NCBI RefSeq assembly: GCF_025465275.1
Contig: NZ_JAODNK010000014.1
Location: forward strand, 1 to 42,333
Source of the DNA: Nocardia sp.
GTDB lineage: Bacteria > Actinomycetota > Actinomycetes > Mycobacteriales > Mycobacteriaceae
Direction of reading: 5' to 3'
DNA: 42,333 nt
Shown here: positions 32,884 to 40,175 of the stretch, piece by piece
How the letters are laid out: every line of letters starts with the position of its first letter
Position numbering within the stretch: position 1 is the stretch's first letter
Notes under the pieces: generated by a model
Database searches by the model: none
What the model was told of the DNA's origin: nothing
Seen by the model: the letters and a program-made list of their open reading frames with translations, nothing else
Made by a program: the position numbers and the translations under genes

Positions 32884-34097
32884 CCGATCTGGTGACCCGC
32901 GCACAGCTGGTACTCCTGGCAAGGACCCTGCACGTCCCGGTCGAACGGCTCGCGCACCTGGAACGACTCGGCGCGGCCCGGCTCCACGAACTGCAGCAAC
33001 GCATGTCCGGCAAGCTCTTCGATCAGCACGCACCGGTTTTCGACCGCATCAGCGCCCTGGTGCCGATCATTCCGCTGAGCATCTCCATTCCCATCGTGCA
33101 GCGCATGGTGCCGCCGACCATGACCGGGCGCGCGGCGGGTGCGGTCGGCGTGGAGCATCCGCGCAAGGCCGTCGACGCACTGCTGCGGTTGAGCATCAAC
33201 TACGCGGCCGACTGCGCGCCCTATCTGGATCCGCGCACCGTCGGACAGCTCGCCGACGACGCCCCGACCGCACCGGTCATCGGTATCGTCAATGAGCTGC
33301 TGCGCCGGCGCGACTACATCACCGCCGGGCCGTTCCTCGCCTATGCCACACCCGAATTGGTGCGCGCGGTCGAGGAGGGCGTCCCCGATGACGAGGGCCT
33401 GATCCAGTCGGCCGCCTACGCCTACTCCGGTGAGAGCATCAGCGCCATTGTGCGGCAACTGCTTTCGGGTCCCGGGCACCGCGTGCCGAAACTGCTCGGC
33501 ACCGTCCTGAACGGGTCCAAGGAGCTGCGACTGGCGGCGCTGTCGGTCTTCGCCCGGTGCGCACCCGATGTCATCGAGGCCGTCGGTGACATCCTCTTCG
33601 AGGTCGCACCACCCTCGGCCATCGCCGACCTGCTGACCACCTTCCTCGTCGCCGACGCCACCGACGACCTGCTGCGCTTCATCGGCCGGCTCAGCCCCTC
33701 GGCCCTGACCCGCCTCGCCTTCAACCCCGTGATCGGCGAGAACGCCGAAACCCTCGTCGCGGCCGTCGACGGCAGCAGCGAACTGGCCCTGTGGCGCGGC
33801 GTGCTGGAGCCCCTGGCCCGCACCCCCGCCGAAATACGCCGCCGCGCCGGCTCCCGCCTCGCCCAGCTGGATCCCTCGACCTTGATCATGCTGCCCGCCA
33901 TCGCCCAGGCGGCCCGCCTGTGGGCGCCACTGCTGTGGGTTCTGGCCGCCACCGACGTGGATGTGCAAGCCCATATCGGCGAGCTCTGGGCCACCTCCAC
34001 CCGCCTGGACCCGGAAATCCTGGAACGCCGCATCGCCGACCAGAGCCTCGATTCCCTGCTCGCGACCCTCACCATGACCATGCGGATTCTGCGCTGA
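32880..34097 (+). CDS. Helical repeat-like protein of unknown function, paralogue B
   Basis: The 405-residue protein closely matches paralogue A (27851-29074), with near-identical blocks such as ARTLHVPVERL, LVPIIPLSIS, GRAAGA(V)GV(E)HPRKA, TAGPFLAYATPEL and SAAYAYS(G)ESIS. The C-terminal third diverges more. Predicted helical, with no signal peptide and one hydrophobic segment near residues 60-80. It has its own promoter region, divergent from the scramblase-like gene. Function unknown. Confidence 0.75.
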   Translation: MTDLVTRAQLVLLARTLHVPVERLAHLERLGAARLHELQQRMSGKLFDQHAPVFDRISALVPIIPLSISIPIVQRMVPPTMTGRAAGAVGVEHPRKAVDALLRLSINYAADCAPYLDPRTVGQLADDAPTAPVIGIVNELLRRRDYITAGPFLAYATPELVRAVEEGVPDDEGLIQSAAYAYSGESISAIVRQLLSGPGHRVPKLLGTVLNGSKELRLAALSVFARCAPDVIEAVGDILFEVAPPSAIADLLTTFLVADATDDLLRFIGRLSPSALTRLAFNPVIGENAETLVAAVDGSSELALWRGVLEPLARTPAEIRRRAGSRLAQLDPSTLIMLPAIAQAARLWAPLLWVLAATDVDVQAHIGELWATSTRLDPEILERRIADQSLDSLLATLTMTMRILR

Positions 34098-34309
34098 CCG
34101 CCCCGCAGGCGAAGCCGCATCTCGCACGACCCTGCCGGCACCCTGCGATCGGGCGTGTTCAACGCGGCCGGTGCGGATGGAATGGCGGATGGAAACCCTT
34201 GCGCGAAGGATGATTCGAATTCGTGCGGGCGGGGCTCACCTGCGCGGCCGACACGGGGGCGGGGCGGGGCCCGGGGGCGGCAGGGCGGCGAGGTGGTAGG
34301 AAAGGGGAC

Positions 34310-35659
34310 GTGTCCGAAACTGGCGAACCTCGCACGTCCCGCGCCGTCTCCGAGGTGGTGAACCTGGTCAGCACGCTGATCCGGTTCGATACCTCCAATA
34401 CCGGCGAACTCGAGACCACCAAGGGTGAGCGCGAATGCGCGCAATGGGTGGCCGATCAACTGCATCAGGCGGGGTACACCACCGAGTATGTGGAGTCCGG
34501 CGCGGACGGGCGCGGCAATGTGTTCGCCCGTCTCAAAGGCGCGGACTCGAGCCGCGGCGCGCTGATGATGCACGGGCATCTGGATGTGGTGCCCGCCGAG
34601 GCCGGCGACTGGAGTGTGCACCCGTTCTCCGGCGCCATCCGCGACGGCTATGTGTGGGGCCGCGGCGCGGTCGATATGAAAGATATGGTCGGCATGATGC
34701 TGGCCGTGGCCCGGCAGTTCAAGATCGAGGGCACGGTGCCGCCCCGCGATATCGTCTTCGCCTTCCTCGCCGACGAGGAGAACGGCGGCCGCTGGGGTTC
34801 ACAGTGGCTGGTCGACAATCGGCCCGATCTGTTCGCCGGAATCACCGAGGCGGTCGGCGAGGTCGGCGGTTTCTCGCTGACCGTGCCACGCCCCGACGGT
34901 AGCGAGCGGCGGCTGTACCTGGTGGAGACCGCGGAGAAGGGCCTGGGCTGGATGCGGTTGCGCGCCAAGGCGCGTGCCGGGCACGGTTCGTTCCTGCACG
35001 AGGACAATGCCGTCACCATTCTGGCGCAGGCCGTGGCGCGTCTGGGCACGCACACCTTCCCGCTCGTGGTGTCCGATTCGGTGGCCGAATTCCTGGCCGC
35101 CGTCACCGAGGAGTCCGGGCTGCAGTTCGATCCGGCCAGCCCCGATATCGAAGGGCAGCTCGCGAAGCTGGGCACCATCTCCCGCATTATCGGCGCCACC
35201 CTGCGCGATACCGCCAATCCGACCATGCTGCAGGCCGGATACAAGGCCAATGTGATTCCGCAGACCGCCGAAGCCGTCATCGACTGCCGTGTGGTGCCGG
35301 GGCGCCAAGCCGAATTCGAGAAGGAGGTCGACGCGCTCATCGGCCCCGATGTCGAACGGGAGTGGATCACCAAACTCGACTCGTACGAAACGACTTTCGA
35401 CGGCCACCTGGTCGATGCCATGAACGACGCCATCCTGGCGCACGATCCGGACGGGCGCACCGTGCCCTACATGCTGTCGGGCGGCACCGACGCGAAAGCC
35501 TTCGCGCGGATAGGGATTCGCTGCTTCGGCTTCGCACCGCTGCAGCTGCCCCCGGAACTGGACTTCACCGCCCTGTTCCACGGCGTCGACGAGCGAGTTC
35601 CGGTGGCATCACTGGAGTTCGGGGCGAGCGTCCTGGAACACTTCCTGCTGAACTGCTGA
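34310..35659 (+). CDS. M20 family metallopeptidase (dipeptidase/deacylase type)
   Basis: The 449-residue protein has the M20 pattern of metal ligands: HGHLDVVPAEAGDW (His and catalytic Asp), GRGAVDMKD (bridging Asp), the catalytic Glu pair in ADEENGG, and a late His in ALFHGVDE. The inserted dimerisation (lid) domain lies at about 200-350 and includes AKARAGHGSFLHEDNAV. It hydrolyses small peptides or N-acyl amino acids in the cytoplasm. The GTG at 34310 has AGGAAAGGGG upstream. It resembles the mycobacterial dipeptidase family that includes Rv2141c, from memory. Upstream 34098-34309 holds no gene. Confidence 0.92.
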   Translation: MSETGEPRTSRAVSEVVNLVSTLIRFDTSNTGELETTKGERECAQWVADQLHQAGYTTEYVESGADGRGNVFARLKGADSSRGALMMHGHLDVVPAEAGDWSVHPFSGAIRDGYVWGRGAVDMKDMVGMMLAVARQFKIEGTVPPRDIVFAFLADEENGGRWGSQWLVDNRPDLFAGITEAVGEVGGFSLTVPRPDGSERRLYLVETAEKGLGWMRLRAKARAGHGSFLHEDNAVTILAQAVARLGTHTFPLVVSDSVAEFLAAVTEESGLQFDPASPDIEGQLAKLGTISRIIGATLRDTANPTMLQAGYKANVIPQTAEAVIDCRVVPGRQAEFEKEVDALIGPDVEREWITKLDSYETTFDGHLVDAMNDAILAHDPDGRTVPYMLSGGTDAKAFARIGIRCFGFAPLQLPPELDFTALFHGVDERVPVASLEFGASVLEHFLLNC

Positions 35660-35686
35660 CGAGCCGACCTTTCGAGAGGACATCGC

Positions 35687-36223
35687 GTGCCCGACTACTC
35701 CTATAACCCCTATGCCCCGCTGCCGCAGCTGCCCGAGTTCACGCTCACCTCGAGCGATATCACCGAGGGGCAGCCGCTGCACCTGGATCAGGTCAGCGCT
35801 CTCTCCGGGGCGGGCGGCAAAGACGTTTCGCCGCAGCTGAGCTGGTCCGGATTCCCGCCGGAGACAAAGAGTTTCACCGTCACGGTATTCGATCCGGACG
35901 CACCGACCGCCTCCGGTTTCTGGCACTGGGTGGTGGCCAATATTCCCGCCACCACGACCAGTCTGGAAACCGGTCAGGGCAGCAAGGGCGGCAGTCTTCC
36001 CGCCGGCGCGGTCGTGCTGCGCAATGACGCGGGCCTGCACGAGTACACCGGCGCGTTCCCGCCCGCCGGGCACGGACCGCACCGCTACTTCGTGGTCGTG
36101 CACGCGGTCGGCGTGGACAAGCTCGACGTCGACGAGAGCGCCTCGCCCGCCTACCTGGGCTTCAACCTGTTCCTCAATGCCATCGGCCGCGCGACTCTGA
36201 TCGGCACGCACGAGCAGAAGTAG
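35687..36223 (+). CDS. YbhB/YbcL-type PEBP family protein
   Basis: The 178-residue protein shows the PEBP motifs: [20 protein letters not shown] (anion-site Asp and His) and [16 protein letters not shown]. It has no signal peptide. PEBP proteins bind phosphorylated small ligands or lipids; the bacterial role is poorly known. GAGAGGA precedes the GTG, and the gap to the M20 gene is 27 bp, so the two are probably co-transcribed. Two terminator-like hairpins follow. Confidence 0.92.
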   Translation: MPDYSYNPYAPLPQLPEFTLTSSDITEGQPLHLDQVSALSGAGGKDVSPQLSWSGFPPETKSFTVTVFDPDAPTASGFWHWVVANIPATTTSLETGQGSKGGSLPAGAVVLRNDAGLHEYTGAFPPAGHGPHRYFVVVHAVGVDKLDVDESASPAYLGFNLFLNAIGRATLIGTHEQK

Positions 36224-36237
36224 AGTTTCCGGCCGTG

Positions 36238-36264
36238 CATCCCGGCCCAAAGCATGCCGGGATG
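36238..36264 (+). terminator. Hairpin after the PEBP gene
   Basis: CATCCCGGC pairs perfectly with GCCGGGATG across a 9-nt loop, 14 bases after the PEBP stop codon. Probably part of a double terminator with the next hairpin. Confidence 0.55.
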
Positions 36265-36278
36265 ACGGGCGTCTCGAT

Positions 36279-36319
36279 ATGACTGTGGCCCTGGACGATT
36301 CGTCCAGGGCCACAGTCAT
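36279..36319. terminator. Bidirectional terminator, 20-bp perfect stem
   Basis: A perfect 20-bp inverted repeat (36279-36298 with 36300-36319) with one central base lies between the convergent PEBP and acyl-CoA synthetase genes. Its geometry is the same as that of the terminator after the tRNA at 131-171. Confidence 0.7.
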
Positions 36320-36331
36320 GTCAATTGCCGA

Positions 36332-38161
36332 TCAGGACAGGTTCACGACATTGTCCGGGGCGGGGGTGGTGTAGAGCGCGGCGATCTCGGCCGCGTACTT
36401 GCTGGTGATCGGGTTGCGCTTGAGCTTGAGCGTCGGGGTCAGCTCCTCACCGCCGGGCTCCCAGCCCTGATCGATGAGCACAAAACGCTTGATCTGTTCC
36501 ACGCGAGCGAGTTTCGCATTGGCGGCTGCCACCGCGGCCTGCACCTCGGCGATGATCTCCGGGCGCGCCGAGAGCGTCTTCAGATCGGCATCCGGAATGC
36601 CCAGCGCCTTGGCCCGCACCGCGGCGGTATCGGGATCGAGCACGATGAGCGCGGCGATGTAGGGCTTGGCCTCGCCGATGGCCACCACCTGGCCGACCAG
36701 TGAGGACGCCGAACTCACGGTGTTCTCGATATTGGTGGGAGACAGGTTCTTTCCCGCCTCGGTGATGATGAGTTCCTTCTTGCGGTCGACAATGCTGATG
36801 TAGCCGTCACCGTCGATGGTCGCCACATCACCGGTGTGCAGCCAGCCGTCGCCGTCGATGGCCTCCTTGGTCTTCTCCGGCATCTTGCGGTAACCGTGCG
36901 TGACGATATCGCCGCGCATCAGCAGCTCACCGTCCTCGTCGAGACGGATCTCGGTGCCCTGCAGCGGAATTCCGACGGTGCCCGGCTTGGGCTTGTGCAG
37001 CGGGGTGTAGGTGCCGACGCCGGAAGTTTCCGACATGCCCCACACCTCGGTCACGGTGAAGCCCAGGCCGAGCAGGTACTCGAGGGTGTCCGGCGGGATG
37101 GCCGCCGCGCCCGAGGCCGCGACCTTCAGTTCGCCGAAGCCCAAGGCCTCCCGCAGTTTCGACAGCACCAGGGCATCGGCCAGCTTGTGCTGCACATCCA
37201 GCAGCAGGCCGCGGCCGTTGCCGGACAGATCGGCGCGCGCGGCGGTGATGCCGACGCCGATGGCCCAGTTCGCCAGCGCCTTCTTCACCGGGCTGGGCTC
37301 GGTGGCGAGCTTGGCGTCGATACCGGCCTTGATCTTCTGCCACACCCGCGGCACGCCGAAGAAGGCGGTGGGGCGGGCATCGGGCAGGGCGGCGGCGATT
37401 TCCCGCGGGTCCGGGACGCAGGTCATCTGCACGCCGGTGAACAGGTTGGCGCAGTGACCGGAAATGCGGTCTGCCACATGGGCGGCCGGCAGATAGGACA
37501 CCGACCGGTCATCGAGGCCCACCGTCAGCGGGCCCGCGACGAGCCCGACGATCTGCGCGACGACATTGCGGTGGGTCAGCTCCACGCCCTTGGACGGGCC
37601 GGTGGTGCCGGAGGTGTAGATGAGGGTCGCGATATCCTCGGACTTCACCGCCTGCCAGGCGGCGTCGAAATCGAAATCGGCTGCGGGAGCGGCCTCCACC
37701 TCGGCGAGCGTGAGGGTGCCCGCGGCAGATCCTTCGACCAGCACGATGTGCTCGAGCTCCACGCCCGCGCCGCGCACGGCGTCCAGGAAGGCCGGCTCGG
37801 TGATCACGATCTTGTTCTCGGCATTGGTGAACAGATGCGCGATCTGCTCGGCCGAACTGGTGTTGTAGATCGAGAACGGGGTCGCGCCCAGATGCAGGGC
37901 CGCGGTGTCGACCAAATTGAACTCGGGCCGATTGGTGAGCATGATCCCCACGGTGTCGCCCGCTGTGACGCCGAGCCCGGCCAGCCCCGCCGCAATGCTG
38001 CGCACGTGCTCCCCGTATTCGCGCCAGGTGATTTCCCGTGTGCCGCCGACGGTCCGGATCGCGATCTGCTCCGGACGCAGCGTCAGCGTCTGCTGGAACG
38101 CCGCCGGAATCGTGAAGACCGTTTTGCCCGATTTATGCGGATAGCCGATGTCTGTCGTCAT
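36332..38161 (-). CDS. Long-chain acyl-CoA synthetase (FadD-type)
   Basis: The 609-residue protein belongs to the ANL adenylating superfamily. Motifs include the P-loop YTSGTTGPSKG (182-192), FFGVPRVWQKIKAG, EVWGMSETSGVGTYTPLH (A5), GWLHTGDVATIDGDGYI (A7/A8) and a C-terminal KLKRNPITSKY with the likely catalytic lysine. It activates a fatty acid with ATP and loads it on CoA in the cytoplasm. Its length and the FFGVPRVWQKIKAG segment fit long-chain FadD enzymes. GGAAAAGGG precedes the ATG at 38161. It is a single gene; chain-length preference is unknown. Confidence 0.93.
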   Translation of the reverse strand: MTTDIGYPHKSGKTVFTIPAAFQQTLTLRPEQIAIRTVGGTREITWREYGEHVRSIAAGLAGLGVTAGDTVGIMLTNRPEFNLVDTAALHLGATPFSIYNTSSAEQIAHLFTNAENKIVITEPAFLDAVRGAGVELEHIVLVEGSAAGTLTLAEVEAAPAADFDFDAAWQAVKSEDIATLIYTSGTTGPSKGVELTHRNVVAQIVGLVAGPLTVGLDDRSVSYLPAAHVADRISGHCANLFTGVQMTCVPDPREIAAALPDARPTAFFGVPRVWQKIKAGIDAKLATEPSPVKKALANWAIGVGITAARADLSGNGRGLLLDVQHKLADALVLSKLREALGFGELKVAASGAAAIPPDTLEYLLGLGFTVTEVWGMSETSGVGTYTPLHKPKPGTVGIPLQGTEIRLDEDGELLMRGDIVTHGYRKMPEKTKEAIDGDGWLHTGDVATIDGDGYISIVDRKKELIITEAGKNLSPTNIENTVSSASSLVGQVVAIGEAKPYIAALIVLDPDTAAVRAKALGIPDADLKTLSARPEIIAEVQAAVAAANAKLARVEQIKRFVLIDQGWEPGGEELTPTLKLKRNPITSKYAAEIAALYTTPAPDNVVNLS

Positions 38162-38465
38162 AACCCTTTTCCGATTGCCTCTCACTTCACCCGCCACCCG
38201 CATGCACCCATTCGACCTGCGAGAACCTCGACGTCCGAGAAGACACCCAACCGACCCACGCACATGGCCACACGCCCTGCTGTGGCGCGGCTCACTCAGC
38301 TTAGCCAGAAAGTCGCCTCTGTGTCGCGCGCTACATCGGCGGCGAGCGCGCGAAACTCCGGGCCCACAGTCGCCCGACCCGGAGCGCGACCTATTGTCAT
38401 CGCGACCCTAGTGGTGACGTGCACCACATACCGAACATCCCGTGCCATCACCCGATGAGCGGCCT
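38162..38465. other. Divergent promoter gap between fadD and the first ribA-like gene
   Basis: No gene with start, ribosome site and family resemblance is seen here. The region must hold the promoters for both flanking genes, but I find no clear -10/-35 pair or palindrome. Confidence 0.4.
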
Positions 38466-39326
38466 ATGACGGAGGATCGACCGGGCTTGACCACCACCAC
38501 GAGGCCGCCGTTGCCGGGCGGAACCCGCGTTCACCGTCTCTACAGCGGACTGCGGCCCAAGAGCCCGCGCGCACTCGACCCCTTGCCGCTGGATCAGCTA
38601 CCGGACAGCGCTCATCTGCTCACCCGCAAAGGCCAGGAATTGCGGGCCCGGGTGCTCCCGCTCGACGAGCCCGGCGACACCGGCCACGCCCTGATCTTCG
38701 GAGCGATCACCGACAACTGCCTCGTTCGACTGCATTCGCGCTGCCTCTACGGTGATGCGCTCGGCTCGCAGGATTGCGACTGCGGACCCGAACTCGAACG
38801 CACCATGGACCTCATTCAGCAGGCAGGGGCGGGAGTGCTGATCTACCTCGAACAGGAGGGGCGCGGCGCGGGCCTGATGACGAAAGCACGCGGATTGGGG
38901 CTGTGCGATCAGCTCGGGGTCGACACCTTCACCGCCTACAGCCTGCTGGGCGTCGAACCCGATTCGCGCTGTTACGAATCCGCGGGGCGCAGCCTTGCCG
39001 GGCTGGGATTGTCCTCGGTGCAGCTGCTGACGAACAACGAACGCAAGGTGCAGGCCCTGCAACGGGCAGGACTGCGCGTTCACGCGATTCCGCTGCACCC
39101 GCGCCCGCAAAGTACCAAGGCCGCAAAGTATCTGACCGCCAAACGGCGGCACGACAAACACAGTCTGCCTCGGCACTACAGATCCAGGACCCTGATCCCG
39201 GCCATGACCGCCGTTGTCGCCAGTGCCGCCGGACTGGTCGCATGGAACGGATTGCCGATGCTCGGCGGATTCATCGCATTGGCCTGCGCGGCGATAGCCG
39301 CTGTCGGGATCACGGGCGCACACTAG
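38466..39326 (+). CDS. GTP cyclohydrolase II homologue with membrane tail, Leu at the Tyr105 position
   Basis: The 286-residue protein aligns with E. coli RibA over residues 75-215. Zinc cysteines are Cys93, Cys104 and Cys106 (SRCLYGDALGSQDCDCG). Also kept are the EGR motif (131-133), the catalytic Asp166 and Arg168 (Asp126/Arg128 in E. coli), and Thr189 and Lys194 (LLTNNERK). Three sites differ: Arg92 for Glu53, Glu109 for Gln70, and Leu144 for Tyr105. RibA opens the GTP imidazole ring and removes pyrophosphate. From memory, in Streptomyces GTP cyclohydrolase II homologues Tyr versus Met at this position decides between the deformylated and formylated product, so Leu may favour the formyl form. 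The tail (about 245-283) is two hydrophobic helices, unusual for this family. GTG 38442 is an alternative start. No other riboflavin gene is nearby, so it is probably not the housekeeping enzyme. Confidence 0.88.
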   Translation: MTEDRPGLTTTTRPPLPGGTRVHRLYSGLRPKSPRALDPLPLDQLPDSAHLLTRKGQELRARVLPLDEPGDTGHALIFGAITDNCLVRLHSRCLYGDALGSQDCDCGPELERTMDLIQQAGAGVLIYLEQEGRGAGLMTKARGLGLCDQLGVDTFTAYSLLGVEPDSRCYESAGRSLAGLGLSSVQLLTNNERKVQALQRAGLRVHAIPLHPRPQSTKAAKYLTAKRRHDKHSLPRHYRSRTLIPAMTAVVASAAGLVAWNGLPMLGGFIALACAAIAAVGITGAH

Positions 39327-39331
39327 AACAT

Positions 39332-40105
39332 TCAGGCCGTGCAAGGGTTGCTGGGTGCTCGGCGGCGGCGACCGGCGAGCAGGCTCAGCGTCCGCATCGC
39401 GCCCATCATGACAGCAACGATCACCACGCTCATCGTCCTGGACCGAAGCCAGCTGCGGCACTCGCGTAGCCGCAGCCGCGGCCGGTTGTAGGACGGAAGC
39501 TGATGGCCGCGTACTCGTTTCGCTTCCAGATAGCGGCGGGCACGCTCGCTGCGCGGCGAGGTGTGCAACGGCACCAGATCCACCTGCAGGCCCGCGGCGC
39601 GTACCGCCGCAACCTTCTCCGGATTGTTGGTGAGCAGTCGCACCGAACGCAGGCCCAGCGCCACCAGCATGGCCACCGCGTCGTCGTAGGTGCGCAGGTC
39701 GGCCGGATAGCCGAGCGCCAAATAGCTGGCGAAGGTATCCGCGCCGGTGCGTTCGCCGTGCTGATAACCGCGCGCCTTCGCGATCAGCCCAGCGCCGCGA
39801 CCCTCCTGCTCGAGGTAGATCAGCACGCCGGCGCCCGCGTCTTGAATGAAGTCCAGTGCCATATCCAGTTCGCTACCGCAGTCACAGTCGTCGGAGCGCA
39901 GAACTTCGCCGTACAGGCAGCGCGAATGAATGCGGACCAGGCAGTTGTCGCGTAGCTCGTCGCCGAAGATCAATACGTGTCCATGCTCGTCGTTGTCCCC
40001 GACGGCCAGTACTCGCAACCTGAGTTTGCGGCCTTTGCGACCGACATAGTGCTGGGGGTCCGAGCGGCCCAGAGCGGCATGGGCCGTATTGTCGAGCCAC
40101 GGCAT
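39332..40105 (-). CDS. GTP cyclohydrolase II homologue with membrane tail, Tyr at the Tyr105 position
   Basis: The 257-residue protein is a paralogue of the gene it converges with; their stop codons are 5 bp apart. Zinc cysteines are Cys63, Cys74 and Cys76; EGR is at 101-103; catalytic Asp136 and Arg138 and the ligands Thr159 and Lys164 are kept. Like its partner it has Arg62 for Glu53 and Glu79 for Gln70, but it keeps Tyr114 at the Tyr105 position. The C-terminus has one hydrophobic helix (MSVVIVAVMMGAM, about 225-237) and a basic end (GRRRRAP). The ATG at 40105 follows AGGGAGC and matches the partner's core. It lies 70 bp downstream of the HTH-PfkB gene on the same strand, probably in one transcript. 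Confidence 0.88.
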   Translation of the reverse strand: MPWLDNTAHAALGRSDPQHYVGRKGRKLRLRVLAVGDNDEHGHVLIFGDELRDNCLVRIHSRCLYGEVLRSDDCDCGSELDMALDFIQDAGAGVLIYLEQEGRGAGLIAKARGYQHGERTGADTFASYLALGYPADLRTYDDAVAMLVALGLRSVRLLTNNPEKVAAVRAAGLQVDLVPLHTSPRSERARRYLEAKRVRGHQLPSYNRPRLRLRECRSWLRSRTMSVVIVAVMMGAMRTLSLLAGRRRRAPSNPCTA

Positions 40106-40175
40106 CGCTTGCTCCCTACACCGGTGCGACCCGGTCGGGTGCGGGCGGCGAGCCACGCACCCACACTCCTCGGCT

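Noticed and set aside
36836..38458. A 540-residue plus-strand frame
   Set aside because: It is antisense to a clear acyl-CoA synthetase and rich in Arg, His and Gly.
38466..40105. Housekeeping riboflavin biosynthesis (ribA)
   Set aside because: No ribB, ribD, ribE or ribH is nearby, actinobacteria usually have a fused RibBA, and GTP-site residues differ from E. coli RibA.
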